From positions 1 to 64,000 of the forward strand of contig CAWCUH010000003.1 of assembly GCA_963798655.1 (NCBI GenBank): a DNA stretch of 64,000 nucleotides. The letters are read 5' to 3'. Below are positions 52,145 to 61,305 of the stretch, piece by piece. This stretch comes from CAVSMC01 sp963798655. GTDB lineage: Bacteria > Pseudomonadota > Gammaproteobacteria > Burkholderiales > Casimicrobiaceae. A program made the position numbers and the translations under genes. Below the pieces are notes generated by a model, which was not told the origin of the DNA, made no database searches, and saw nothing but the letters and a program-made list of their open reading frames with translations. Numbering within the stretch: position 1 is the stretch's first letter; each line of letters opens with the position of its first letter.

Positions 52145-52581
52145 TCACTGCAAAGGCCGCCCATTTCCCGGAAACGCGCCGATTGGTAGAAGGCCATCGA
52201 CGCGATCGCACACCGCCTTGATGGCCGTCATGATCGGGACACCCAGAAGCAAACACCAAATCCCCCACCGCCGCCCCCAAGCAAGCAGCGCCAGCCAGGC
52301 GACAACGCCGAGCAAAGCGCTTGTCGCGAGTTGCACGAGCAAGTAGCGCGAATCTGAGTGTCGATTTCGTCCAGCATCTGCACCGTGACCTCTTTGTTGG
52401 AAAGCGTGTCATCGCTGATTCGCAACAACGTCCTTCGAAATGTGTCACCGGCGATAAGCAGGAAATAAACCAGAGCGACGACGACGACGAATTGTCCGGC
52501 GCCTGTGACCAAGCTCATCGTACGGGTCAGCACGCAGTCGCGGATACGGAAGGCCGGCGGCACGGGTACGGGTTCGCGCAC
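52145..52581 (-). pseudogene. Decayed AI-2E family transporter gene (3' part)
   Basis: Reading the minus strand, 52581 to about 52345 encodes MSLVTGAGQFVVVVALVYFL and KEVTVQMLDEIDTQIR, typical of AI-2E/PerM-type permeases. After a 1-base insertion the next frame continues LLVQLATSALLGVVAWLALL and WGIWCLLLGVPIM, then AVCDRVDGLLPIG to a stop at 52145. The middle of the usual protein is also missing (an internal deletion after WLALL). It is therefore frameshifted, internally deleted and lacks the N-terminus. Confidence 0.8.
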
Positions 52582-52902
52582 TTATGCCATGCGATCACGA
52601 ACCGGTGCGCTTCGACCGGACACGAGTTCCCCGCTGCTATGCGAGCGACGCAGGACCGGCTCGCATTAACCGGATCGCGGATTCGCCATGTCCGCTGGGG
52701 GAGCCGCGGTGATATCGTTGGTACGTCCGGACCGTCGATCCGTTCGTAGGGTCGCCAACACGCAATCGGCTAGCTTCGTGTGGACGTGTCGCGATAGGGC
52801 TTATATTCCCCCTCAGCCGGACGGCGCGCATAAGTTTGGCAACGGGCGAGCGTCGTCTCGGCCCCTGGCCTCCGTTAGGCTCCAATCCCTCGAGGAAAAC
52901 GC
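52582..52902. other. Upstream region of the hybrid kinase
   Basis: About 320 bases with no recognisable gene. The promoter of the kinase gene is expected here but I find no clear match. Confidence 0.35.
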
Positions 52903-55900
52903 GTGCAACGCCCGGTGACAATCTATTCGATGGCGATCGTTGCCCTTGCCGCGGCGTGGCTCCTGCGTTGGTTGCTCGATCCGCTGATGGGGAATAGCTT
53001 GCCAGTGGTCACCCTCTTCGGTGCCGTCGCCTTTGCGGTGTGGGTGGGTGGTTACCGCCCCGCGGTGCTCGTTGCGGCCTTCGGCTATCTTGCCTGCGCT
53101 TACCTATTCATCGAACCGCGAGGCAGAATCGGTTTCGCTGATTTCCAGAATATTGTCGGGCTGGTTGCGTACGCCTTCACGTGTTCGCTAATCATCGGAA
53201 TCGGCGAGGCGATGCGCCTCGCGCAGATGCGGGCGAGCGAACGCGGCGAGTTGATGCGCGTCACGTTGAGCAGCATCGGGGATGCCGTTATCACCACCGA
53301 TGTCGAAGGGCGCGTCACCTACCTCAATGCCGTCGCCGAGGGCTTGACCGGCTGGTCGCACCAGGAAGCGCTCAAGCAGCCGCTCGACACGGTGTTCCGG
53401 ATCGTCAACGAGCAAAGCCGCGAGCCGCCCGAGAGTCCAGTGACCAGGGCGTTGCGCGAAGGCGGCGTTGTCGGGCTCGCGAACCACACGATCCTCATCG
53501 CGAAAAGTGGCGTCGAGCGACCCATCGACGACAGTGCCGCGCCGATAAGAAACGAACACGGCCTGGTGTCGGGCTGCGTCCTGATCTTTCGAGACATTTC
53601 CGACAGGCGACGCTGGGAGAAGGATGCGGCCGACCGGCTGCTCGCCGCCCGCCGGCTGGCGTCGATCGTCGAGTCATCGGATGACGCGATCGTCGGCAAG
53701 TCGCTCGACGGAGTCATTCAAAGCTGGAACGCGGCCGCCGAACGTCTATTCGGGTACCCGGCCGAACAGGCTATCGGGCGCCACATCTCGCTGGTCATTC
53801 CGCCCGAGCGCATCGCGGAGGAAGACAGGATCGTTGCAAGCCTCAAGGCTGGACAACGAATCGAGCACTTCGAGACTGAACGGCTGCGAAGCGACGGCAA
53901 GCTCATTATGGTCTCGCTTACGATCTCGCCTATCAAGGACCTGTCAGGCAACGTCGTCGGAGCGTCGAAGATCGTACGCGACGTCACCCGTCAGCGACAG
54001 GCGGAGGAGCGCGAGCGGCAATTGCTGGCGGAAGCGGCGGCCGCGAACGCTAAGTTCCGCGCATTCTTCGACCAGGGCGCATTGTTCGCCGGCATCATGG
54101 ACGTGGACGGGACGATTCTCGAGCCGAACCGACTCTCCTGGAAAGGCTGCGGCTACGCGAGAGACCAGATCATCGGCAAGCGCTTTTGGGAGGGCCCGTG
54201 GTGGACGCCGTCGGCGGAACTGGTCGACCGCATCAAGGCGGGATCCGCCGAAGCCGCAGCCGGCAGAACGTTTCGTGCGGAGGTACCGTACTTCCTTGCA
54301 GACGGTAGCTGGCGGGTGGCCGACGTCATCATTCTTCCTATCAGGGACGATGCGGGCCGCATCTTGTTCCTGGCCCCGATGGGGACCGATATCACCGATC
54401 GCAAGGTCGCCGAAGCCGAACGGGAGAAGTTTGTCACCTTGGTCGAGAACAGCACCGACTTTATCGGCATTTGCGATATCGAAGGCGTCCCGCTCTATGT
54501 CAACCCGGCCGGGTTGAAGATGGTGGGACTGGACAGCCTTGCGCAGGCGCGCCATACGCACGTCCGCGAATTCTTCTTCCCGGAAGATCAACCGCGAATC
54601 ATGGACGAGTTCTTCCCGGCGGTGAACCAGACGGGCCATGGCGAAATCGAGATCCGCTTCCGGCACTTCGGGACGCAGGAGGCCAAATGGATGGCCTACA
54701 AGGTCTTGAAATTGGTCGACGCCGGGGGCCAGTCGGTCGCCTTCGCAACGGTGAGCCAGGACGTCACCGAGCGAAGGCGACTGGAGCACGACCTGCGCAA
54801 GCTCGCGGCGGATCTCTCCGAAATCGACCGCCGCAAGAATGAATTCCTGGCGACGCTTTCACACGAGCTGCGAAATCCGCTCGCTCCGTTGCGCAACATG
54901 CTGGAAATTCTGAAGCGCGCCGCCGGCAGTCGTGAGAGGGTCTCGCAAACTCTCGATACGATGGACCGGCAGTTGGGGCAGTTGGTCCGGCTGGTGGACG
55001 ATCTTCTCGATCTCAGCCGCATCACGCACGACCGTATCGATCTGCGCAAGAGCCGGGTTGAGCTCGCTTCGGTAATCGACCAAGCGCTTCAAGCCTGCCG
55101 GCCGCTGGCCGAGAGTGCGGGCCATGACATAAACGTGGTCGTGCCGCCGGAGCCTCTGTACGTGCACGCCGATCCGGTGCGCCTCACACAGGTTTTCGGC
55201 AACTTGCTCAACAACAGTTGCAAGTACACACCCAGGGGAGGAAAGATCATGGTGACGGCGAGACGTCAAGGAGACGACGCCGTCGTCACCCTCGAGGACA
55301 CGGGCATCGGGATTCAGCCGGAAAAGCTGGGTAGCATCTTCGACATGTTCGTGCAGATCGATGGGTCGCTGGAGCGTTCGCAAGGAGGCCTTGGCATTGG
55401 CTTGACGCTGGTGAAGCGGCTGGTCGAGTTGCACGGCGGGTCGATCGAGGCCACAAGCGCGGGAGAGGGGCGCGGGAGCGCGTTCACCGTTCGCCTGCCC
55501 ATCATGATCGCGCGACCCGACGCGGCGCGCCACGCGACGGCACCCTCCGCGCACGATCCGACACACGTTCGGCGCATTCTGATCGTCGACGACAACAAAG
55601 ACGCCGCCGCCTCACTTGCGGTGCTGTTGCAAATCACCGGCCATAAGACCTTCACGGCCCACGATGGGCACACGGCGCTCGAGGCCGTAGCAAAGGACCG
55701 CCCCGAAGTCGTACTGCTGGATATCGGGTTGCCGATGCTGAACGGCTACGAAGTTTGCCGCCGAATCCGCGAGCAACCGGGCGGCAACGACACCATCGTC
55801 ATCGCGCTGACAGGATGGGGGCAGGAGGACGACCGTCGCAGGTCGCACGAAGCGGGGTTCGACGGCCACCTGGTGAAGCCCGTGGAATATGACGCCCTAA

Positions 55901-55944
55901 TCACGCTGCTCGATTCAATGGCAGCAGTGAGAGGAGCTCGATAG
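52903..55944 (+). CDS. Membrane hybrid histidine kinase with PAS domains and receiver
   Basis: 1013 aa. The GTG start has a good ribosome site (GAGGAAAACGC). N-terminal DUF4118/KdpD-like membrane region (about 1-100, three to four TM). Four PAS domains follow (about 115-230, 245-365, 380-500, 505-625). HisKA with FLATLSHELRNPLAPLRN (H654), HATPase (FGNLLNNSCKYTPRGG, VTLEDTGIGIQPEKL, RSQGGLGIGLTLVKRL) and a C-terminal receiver (LIVDDNKDAAASL, VVLLDIGLPML with D940, IALTGWGQEDD, HLVKPVEYDAL). The signal is unknown. No separate response regulator next to it. Confidence 0.95.
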   Translation: MQRPVTIYSMAIVALAAAWLLRWLLDPLMGNSLPVVTLFGAVAFAVWVGGYRPAVLVAAFGYLACAYLFIEPRGRIGFADFQNIVGLVAYAFTCSLIIGIGEAMRLAQMRASERGELMRVTLSSIGDAVITTDVEGRVTYLNAVAEGLTGWSHQEALKQPLDTVFRIVNEQSREPPESPVTRALREGGVVGLANHTILIAKSGVERPIDDSAAPIRNEHGLVSGCVLIFRDISDRRRWEKDAADRLLAARRLASIVESSDDAIVGKSLDGVIQSWNAAAERLFGYPAEQAIGRHISLVIPPERIAEEDRIVASLKAGQRIEHFETERLRSDGKLIMVSLTISPIKDLSGNVVGASKIVRDVTRQRQAEERERQLLAEAAAANAKFRAFFDQGALFAGIMDVDGTILEPNRLSWKGCGYARDQIIGKRFWEGPWWTPSAELVDRIKAGSAEAAAGRTFRAEVPYFLADGSWRVADVIILPIRDDAGRILFLAPMGTDITDRKVAEAEREKFVTLVENSTDFIGICDIEGVPLYVNPAGLKMVGLDSLAQARHTHVREFFFPEDQPRIMDEFFPAVNQTGHGEIEIRFRHFGTQEAKWMAYKVLKLVDAGGQSVAFATVSQDVTERRRLEHDLRKLAADLSEIDRRKNEFLATLSHELRNPLAPLRNMLEILKRAAGSRERVSQTLDTMDRQLGQLVRLVDDLLDLSRITHDRIDLRKSRVELASVIDQALQACRPLAESAGHDINVVVPPEPLYVHADPVRLTQVFGNLLNNSCKYTPRGGKIMVTARRQGDDAVVTLEDTGIGIQPEKLGSIFDMFVQIDGSLERSQGGLGIGLTLVKRLVELHGGSIEATSAGEGRGSAFTVRLPIMIARPDAARHATAPSAHDPTHVRRILIVDDNKDAAASLAVLLQITGHKTFTAHDGHTALEAVAKDRPEVVLLDIGLPMLNGYEVCRRIREQPGGNDTIVIALTGWGQEDDRRRSHEAGFDGHLVKPVEYDALITLLDSMAAVRGAR

Positions 55945-55949
55945 TCTGA

Positions 55950-56123
55950 CTGGCGTGCGGGACCGGGCTTACCATCCCCACGGTAACGGCGGCACTCGAC
56001 AAATTGCGGGAGCTCGGGATCGCTCGGGAGGCAACAGGTCGACGCCGCAACCGAATATTCGTCTACACCCGCCATCTCGACACGTTGAACGAGGGAACGG
56101 TGCCGGCGTTGCAACGGATCTAG
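55950..56123 (+). pseudogene. Fic-family protein C-terminal remnant
   Basis: After an in-frame stop the plus strand reads GLTIPTVTAALDKLRELGIA, then REATGRRRNRIFVYTRHLDT and LNEGTVPALQRI with a stop at 56121. This is the C-terminal winged-helix tail found in many Fic (AMP-transferase) proteins. The FIC catalytic domain is absent. It lies 5 nt after the kinase stop. Confidence 0.75.
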
Positions 56124-56159
56124 TCCGGTCGATCAGCGCAAGTTCACCATTTGCACCGC

Positions 56160-57992
56160 ATGCCCTCTCGCAACGAAAAGACCGCCCCAACGCGATCGCG
56201 CGGCAATCTTCGCATCGGCGATCACTGGAACGCGATCACGATCATCGCGTTGTCGCAGAGCAATCCGCTGAAGGCGGTGGCGGAGCTCGTCGAGAACAGC
56301 ATCGATGCGCGGGCGAAGACGATCGTCATCACGCGGGGCAAGGAGAAGGGCCAGCATTATCTGCGCGTGAAGGATGACGGCGAGGGGGTGCGCAGGAACG
56401 CCGAGGGCGAGCCCGATTTTCACTACGTCGCGACGCACGTCTGCGACTCGATCAAGCGACGACTGAAGACGCAGGGCACGCGCGGCCTGCAGGGCGAGTT
56501 CGGCATCGGCCTGCTGAGCTTCTGGACATTGGGCGAAGAGCTGCTGCTCACATCGGCCGGCGACGACGGCCGCGCTTTGCAGATGCATTTGCGCAAGGGC
56601 GACCCGAGTTATCGCATCACGCAGCGTCCGACGCTCTTCTCCGAGCCTGGAACCGAAGTGCTGATCCGCGGCATCCTGCCGGGCATCAAGAACTTCAGCG
56701 GCGAGAAGATCCAGTGGTATCTCGCTTCCGAGCTGCGCGATCGCATCCGTCACTCGGGCGTTGCGATTCGCGTCGTCGATCGCACCGCGCGCTCAGAGTT
56801 CAAGGTCGAGCCGCGCGAGTTCGAGGGGCGGCTGCTGCACGAGCTCGACGAGACGGTGCCGGCGCAACGCGAGGTCTACGCGGAGCTCTACCTGCATGCG
56901 CATTCGCCGGCGAATGCGGTGTCGCTCTACCGCTCGGGTACGCGGGTGCTCGAGAACCTCGCCGAGCTCGAAGCGTTCGCGCGCATGCCGTGGACCAGCG
57001 GCTACGTGCAGGGCATCGTCGACGCGCCGTTCCTCAATCTGACGCCGGGAACGCGGCTCGGTGTGATTCACGACGCGGCGCTTGCGCGCCTGGCCGACGA
57101 GCTCGCGCCGCTGGAAGCGCGGCTTGCGAAGATCATCGAGGACCAGCAGCGTGCCGAAGAGGAGCGCGCGAGCCGCGACGTATTGCGCTCCGTGCAGGGC
57201 GCGCTCAAGGAGGCGCTGCTCGCACTGCCCGCCGAGGAGTACGACTGGTTCGATCTGCATCGTGGCGAGGGCAAGCGTCGGCCGCGGACGACGGCGGAAG
57301 GCGCACCCGGCGAAGCGGCGGCGCAGCCGGAAGAACAAGCGGTCTCGATGGAGGCGCCGCAATACGGGGAAGACTCGGAGCCCCAGCGGCAATTCTTCGA
57401 CTATGCGGGTCCGCTGTTCTCGGTCGTGATCTCGCCGACGTCGAGCGTCGTCGAGGTCGGTGGAACGCGCGCGCTGCGCGCCGTCGCTCGCGACCGTGCA
57501 CGCAGATCCGTCGATGAGAATCTCACGTTCGCGTGGAAGGTGCTCGAAGGCGAGGGAACGCTCGAGCCGATCGACGGCGAGATCGCCACGTTCCAAGCGG
57601 GCAACGAGCCGGGGCTCGCACGCGTCGAAGTGGTCGTCACGCAGGCTGACATCGTGTGCAGGGCAGAAGCGCAGATCACGGTGAGCGCCTCGCTCGTCGC
57701 CAGGACGGGCAGCGGCGATTCGACCTATCAGGGACTTCCCGGCTATACGTTCCACAAGGCGGCCGGCGAGCTGTGGCGCTCGCGCTTCGACGCCGAGCGC
57801 AATCTCGTCGTCATCAACAACGGCCACCGCGACTTCGTCTACGCAGCGCGCAACAAGATGCTGAAGCTTCGCTACATCTGCCGGCTGTTCGCGAAGGAGC
57901 TCGTGCTCAAGAACTTCGTCGGCATTGCGCAGGATCAACTGCTCGAGCGCTTGCTCGAGCTGACGCTGTACACCGAAGAAAATTTGCGATAA
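56160..57992 (+). CDS. GHKL ATPase with Ig-like C-terminal region
   Basis: 610 aa from the ATG at 56160. N-terminal Bergerat ATPase: SNPLKAVAELVENSIDARAK (N box), LRVKDDGEGVRRNAEGEP (G1), GLQGEFGIGLLSFWTLG (G2), EPGTEVLIRG (G3), of MutL/Hsp90-like type. A transducer-like domain follows (residues about 230-310). A helical stretch leads to an Ig-like strand-rich domain (FSVVISPTSSVVEVGGTRAL, AEAQITVSASL) and a C-terminal helical end (LKLRYICRLFAKELVLKNF). Not related in detail to the ATPase at 31533. Role unknown; DNA repair or defence are candidates. Confidence 0.75.
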   Translation: MPSRNEKTAPTRSRGNLRIGDHWNAITIIALSQSNPLKAVAELVENSIDARAKTIVITRGKEKGQHYLRVKDDGEGVRRNAEGEPDFHYVATHVCDSIKRRLKTQGTRGLQGEFGIGLLSFWTLGEELLLTSAGDDGRALQMHLRKGDPSYRITQRPTLFSEPGTEVLIRGILPGIKNFSGEKIQWYLASELRDRIRHSGVAIRVVDRTARSEFKVEPREFEGRLLHELDETVPAQREVYAELYLHAHSPANAVSLYRSGTRVLENLAELEAFARMPWTSGYVQGIVDAPFLNLTPGTRLGVIHDAALARLADELAPLEARLAKIIEDQQRAEEERASRDVLRSVQGALKEALLALPAEEYDWFDLHRGEGKRRPRTTAEGAPGEAAAQPEEQAVSMEAPQYGEDSEPQRQFFDYAGPLFSVVISPTSSVVEVGGTRALRAVARDRARRSVDENLTFAWKVLEGEGTLEPIDGEIATFQAGNEPGLARVEVVVTQADIVCRAEAQITVSASLVARTGSGDSTYQGLPGYTFHKAAGELWRSRFDAERNLVVINNGHRDFVYAARNKMLKLRYICRLFAKELVLKNFVGIAQDQLLERLLELTLYTEENLR

Positions 57993-58410
57993 GCCGTCGA
58001 TGCAATCGTCAATGATCACCGTTGTCTCCGAACAGCGGCCTGCATGTCGCAAAATCTCATCCAGGTTCTCACTCTTCGCGCGGTCCGCAAGTTAGCGGCG
58101 CACGCGGCTCGATCCAGGCCCAGAACGCTCGGCGCGACGTAATGTGATCCGCGAGCGTCCATCGCCTCGCTCGTGCTGCATCGCGGCGGAGTTCAATCGA
58201 ACACGTACGCAGCGCTGCTGGTTGTGCCTTTCGCCGCGTTCACGGACCGCTCTCGGGCGCCTCCTTTCCGAAGCCGTGGCGCGGCTCGGGCCGGCGAGGG
58301 CGAGCGTGTTCCAAACGCGGAAAATCACGTTGACAAACGGCTTCTCATGGCGGAAGCTTTCCGCTCGTTGTGCCCTACAGTTTCACATGCAAGACCAAGG
58401 GAGGCCGGGC
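57993..58410. other. Upstream region of the RiPP operon
   Basis: About 420 bases. A TTGACA hexamer is at 58330-58335 but I see no good -10 at 16-18 nt. The precursor gene's ribosome site (AGGGAGG) is at 58398-58404. No gene seen. Confidence 0.4.
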
Positions 58411-58749
58411 ATGAGGGCAGGCATACACGGGGGCAGCGCCGGATATGGAATCGCCGCGCGCGTCCGAGGACTCGGGCGTCGGTGGCGTGCGCTGATCGGC
58501 CTGATAGGCATCTCGGCACTGTTTGCTGGGTTGCACGCCGGCAGCGCTTCGGCATCGACCGATCGGGAACGTCTCGAACAACGCGTGCTCGCGGCGCGCG
58601 ACGTTCTCCTCGCCCCCCACGACTTCGGCATGCAGCACACTGTCCAGCCAATGAAGCTCGCGCAGTGCTGCTGGCAGAATTGGGGCAATTGGGGCAATTG
58701 GCCGAACTGGAACAATTGGGGTAACTGGGCCAACTGGTTCAACCGGTAA
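58411..58749 (+). CDS. RiPP precursor with eight tandem W-x-N triads
   Basis: 112 aa. The ATG at 58411 is chosen because AGGGAGG lies 6 nt upstream; the open frame begins earlier. N-terminus: basic, then a signal-peptide-like segment (RALIGLIGISALFAGLHAGS, cleavage likely after ASA). A short helical region follows (DRERLEQRVLAARDVL), similar to leader parts of GrrA-type precursors. From residue 88 to 111 there are eight uninterrupted Trp-x-Asn triads, with x = Q, G, G, P, N, G, A, F, and a terminal Arg. Cys86 and Cys87 precede them. Trp-x-Asn is the crosslink motif of three-residue cyclophane (triceptide) RiPPs. The maturase gene starts 35 nt downstream. Confidence 0.88.
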   Translation: MRAGIHGGSAGYGIAARVRGLGRRWRALIGLIGISALFAGLHAGSASASTDRERLEQRVLAARDVLLAPHDFGMQHTVQPMKLAQCCWQNWGNWGNWPNWNNWGNWANWFNR

Positions 58750-58784
58750 ATCGATCCATTGCAGGGTCTTTTCGGCGGCCCCTC

Positions 58785-60101
58785 ATGCAACGAATCGCCC
58801 CGCTCCGGTTCACCCGCCGCCTTAGTGACGCTTGGCGCGCGCGGTGCCGCGTCGACACGCCGATCTGCGCTGTTGATTTCGAACCCCGCCTGCGCACGCG
58901 TCTGCTCGTGTTGCAGCCGACGCCGTTTTGCAACATCGATTGCGACTATTGCTATCTTCCCGACCGCAACAACCGTGCGCGCATGAGCATCGCTACGGTC
59001 CGGCAAGTCGCCGAGCGATTGGTCGACGACGACCTTGTCGCCGATAGTCTGACGGTTGTTTGGCACGCCGGCGAGCCGCTGGTATTGCCGCCCGCGTATT
59101 ACGAAGAGGCGTTCCGCGCGTTTCGTGAAGCACTCCCCGCCGGCACGGTGGTCAGTCACTCGATGCAGACGAACGCGACGCTGATCGATGACGATTGGTG
59201 TCGCTTGTTCGTCGAGCACGGCGTGCGTGTCGGCGTAAGCGTCGATGGCCCCGCCTTCGTGCATGATGCTCATCGCCGCACGCGTGCAGGCAAGGGCACA
59301 CATCAGCGCGTTGTGCGCGGTTTGGAAACGCTGCGGCGCAACGGCGTTGCGTTTCACGCGATTGCCGTCGTCACTGCGGACGCGCTCCGTCATGCGGACG
59401 CGATTCATGCGTTCTTCGTGGCGACGGAAATTCACGAGATCGGCTTCAACTTCGACGAAGCGGAAGGCTGCCACGGAGCGTCGAGCATCAGCGGCCGAGA
59501 GCACGCGCACCGCGCGTTTCTCGAACGCATGCTGGCCCATATGCACGCTTCGGGCGGCGAGTACCAGGTGCGCGAGCTCGTCCACGCCTATCAGGTGATA
59601 GCGCGTGGTGCTCCGCGCTATCGCTGGCGCGGGGAGCTGTTGCCGGACAACCCGCAAACGATCCCGTTCGCGATTGTAAGCGTCGCATGGGATGGGCGGT
59701 TCTCGACGTTCTCGCCCGAGCTCCTCGGACAGCCGAGCGTCGAATTTCAAGATTTTTTTCTCGGTAACGTCGCGGGCACCGGGTATTTGGCATCGACCGG
59801 CAGCGATCTGTTCGACCGGTTGTGGTCAGCGGTGAGAAGTGGCGACCGCAGCTGCCGCGAGCGCTGCGCATACTTCGATTATTGCGGCGGCGGATCGCCC
59901 GCGAACAAGCTTTACGAGAACGGTAGCCTCGAGAGCACGGAGACGCTCTATTGCCGTTCGATGATCCAGCGACCGCTCGACATCGTGCTGGATTCCATCG
60001 AAAGGGCGGCCGCAGCGGCAGGCACTGCGGCGCCCTCGCAGCCCGCTTGCTCTCGGCGGCCGAACATCGAGCCCGCCACTCCGATCAACACAGGCACGTA
60101 A
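58785..60101 (+). CDS. grrM: Radical SAM/SPASM maturase, GrrM/OscB-like
   Basis: 438 aa. Radical SAM CxxxCxxC at C49-C53-C56 (PTPFCNIDCDYCYLPDR), then LTVVWHAGEPLVLP, HSMQTNATLIDDDWCRLF, VRVGVSVDGPAFVHDAHRRT, FHAIAVVTADALRHADAI, all close to the GRRM-system maturase family. The C-terminal SPASM region has CRERCAYFDYCGGGSPANKL (about residues 355-370) and a late TLYCRSM for auxiliary Fe-S clusters. It is expected to form carbon-carbon bonds between Trp and the X3 residue of each triad. Nine bases separate it from the TIR gene. Confidence 0.9.
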   Translation: MQRIAPLRFTRRLSDAWRARCRVDTPICAVDFEPRLRTRLLVLQPTPFCNIDCDYCYLPDRNNRARMSIATVRQVAERLVDDDLVADSLTVVWHAGEPLVLPPAYYEEAFRAFREALPAGTVVSHSMQTNATLIDDDWCRLFVEHGVRVGVSVDGPAFVHDAHRRTRAGKGTHQRVVRGLETLRRNGVAFHAIAVVTADALRHADAIHAFFVATEIHEIGFNFDEAEGCHGASSISGREHAHRAFLERMLAHMHASGGEYQVRELVHAYQVIARGAPRYRWRGELLPDNPQTIPFAIVSVAWDGRFSTFSPELLGQPSVEFQDFFLGNVAGTGYLASTGSDLFDRLWSAVRSGDRSCRERCAYFDYCGGGSPANKLYENGSLESTETLYCRSMIQRPLDIVLDSIERAAAAAGTAAPSQPACSRRPNIEPATPINTGT

Positions 60102-60110
60102 GGGTTCTCC

Positions 60111-61283
60111 ATGGCGAACGACGCGGGCATTCCGACGGCGGTTTTGGACGCGACGCCCGAACCCGGAGTGCGGAAGCGGACGTTCTCGAGCTACAGCTAC
60201 AGCGCGTTCATCAGTTACGCACATGACGACGACAAGGCCTGGAACTGGTGGATTAGCAGCTTCAGCGACGAGCTCGACATGGCTCTCGGCCCGCGCCTCC
60301 GCATACGCGTGCCCCCGGTTCACTTGAGCAGCAAGAACGGTCCCATTCAAGGTCCGCTCAATGACGGTCTTCGCAAGAACATCGCGCTTTCGTACGCGAT
60401 GGTCGTGTTCGTTCACGACAAGTACCTGCTGTCCGAATGGTGCCTGCAGGAGCTGAAGCACTTCCGGGATCTCCACGGAGACAAGGGATTCCGCGAACGC
60501 TTCTACATCATCGCCATGTCGGAGGACGCCATCGAGCGCCTGACGCAGCGGCCCACGTGGAAAGAGTTGTTTCCGAACGTGGAGATGGTCTGGATGCCGT
60601 TCTTCCGGGACGACAACCGCAATTGGCCGATCAAGATCTACGTCGACAACACGCGGCAAAAGCAGGCTGTCGTGCTGAACGACTTCTTCGAGCGCTTCCT
60701 TCGTCTTCGGGAGGATTTGGCTGCGAAAATCAACCAGGAAGTGGACGCCGAAACCTTCGTTCCCACGTATCCCATCAGCACGGGGTCGTCGGAGGGAATG
60801 GCCATAGCGGAGGAACGCAACTTGGTGCGCATCTATATCGAGTCGATCGCCGAGCAACAGAAGTATTGGGAGCCGCTCGGCAAGCAGATCGCCACCAGCT
60901 GGGATCAGGTCGTCGCGCTGGAGCAGGTCGAGCCTCCGATATTGCTTCGTCCGACCGGTCTGCCGATGACCGATCTCGAAGCCCGTCCGATGCTCGACGA
61001 CGCCGACGGCGTCGTGCTGTTGTGGGGCAAGAAGACGCCCGAATCGCTGGCCGCGCAGATCAGCAAGGTCGAGCCGAAGCTTTCGGGACCGCATTTCGCG
61101 CCGGGGCTCGTTGCATATCTGATGGAGAAGGCAACCGATCAGCCGGTTTCTTCGACGATCAACAACTGGCCCGTCGTGCGCTTCTCGACGCGAAGCGATG
61201 GCAGCGCAACGGTGCTTGCCGATGATGCACCGATGCTCGCGAAATTCCTGAAAGGCGTACTCGTGCGCAAGCGCGGCGGTTGA
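60111..61283 (+). CDS. TIR-domain protein in the RiPP operon
   Basis: 390 aa. TIR domain at about residues 28-180: YSAFISYAHDDDKAWNWW, a central region (MVVFVHDKYL) and LLSEWCLQELKHFRD. The W-C-x-x-E motif (W110, C111, E114) is the site that holds the catalytic Glu in TIR NAD-glycohydrolases. The second half (about 230-390: YIESIAEQQKYWEPLGKQI, MLDDADGVVLLWGKK, VRFSTRSDGS) looks like another alpha/beta, TIR-like domain. No signal peptide. In actinobacterial FxS-type RiPP systems a TIR-like FxsC protein also accompanies the radical SAM enzyme, so this is an analogous arrangement. Confidence 0.85.
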   Translation: MANDAGIPTAVLDATPEPGVRKRTFSSYSYSAFISYAHDDDKAWNWWISSFSDELDMALGPRLRIRVPPVHLSSKNGPIQGPLNDGLRKNIALSYAMVVFVHDKYLLSEWCLQELKHFRDLHGDKGFRERFYIIAMSEDAIERLTQRPTWKELFPNVEMVWMPFFRDDNRNWPIKIYVDNTRQKQAVVLNDFFERFLRLREDLAAKINQEVDAETFVPTYPISTGSSEGMAIAEERNLVRIYIESIAEQQKYWEPLGKQIATSWDQVVALEQVEPPILLRPTGLPMTDLEARPMLDDADGVVLLWGKKTPESLAAQISKVEPKLSGPHFAPGLVAYLMEKATDQPVSSTINNWPVVRFSTRSDGSATVLADDAPMLAKFLKGVLVRKRGG

Positions 61284-61305
61284 TTCCCACCAATCAGGTT
61301 TGCCT

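Noticed and set aside
56793..58052. 419-codon minus-strand frame
   Set aside because: Antisense to the GHKL ATPase gene; no domain seen.
58330..58365. TTGACA as promoter of the RiPP operon
   Set aside because: No acceptable -10 hexamer at the right distance, so not called as a promoter.
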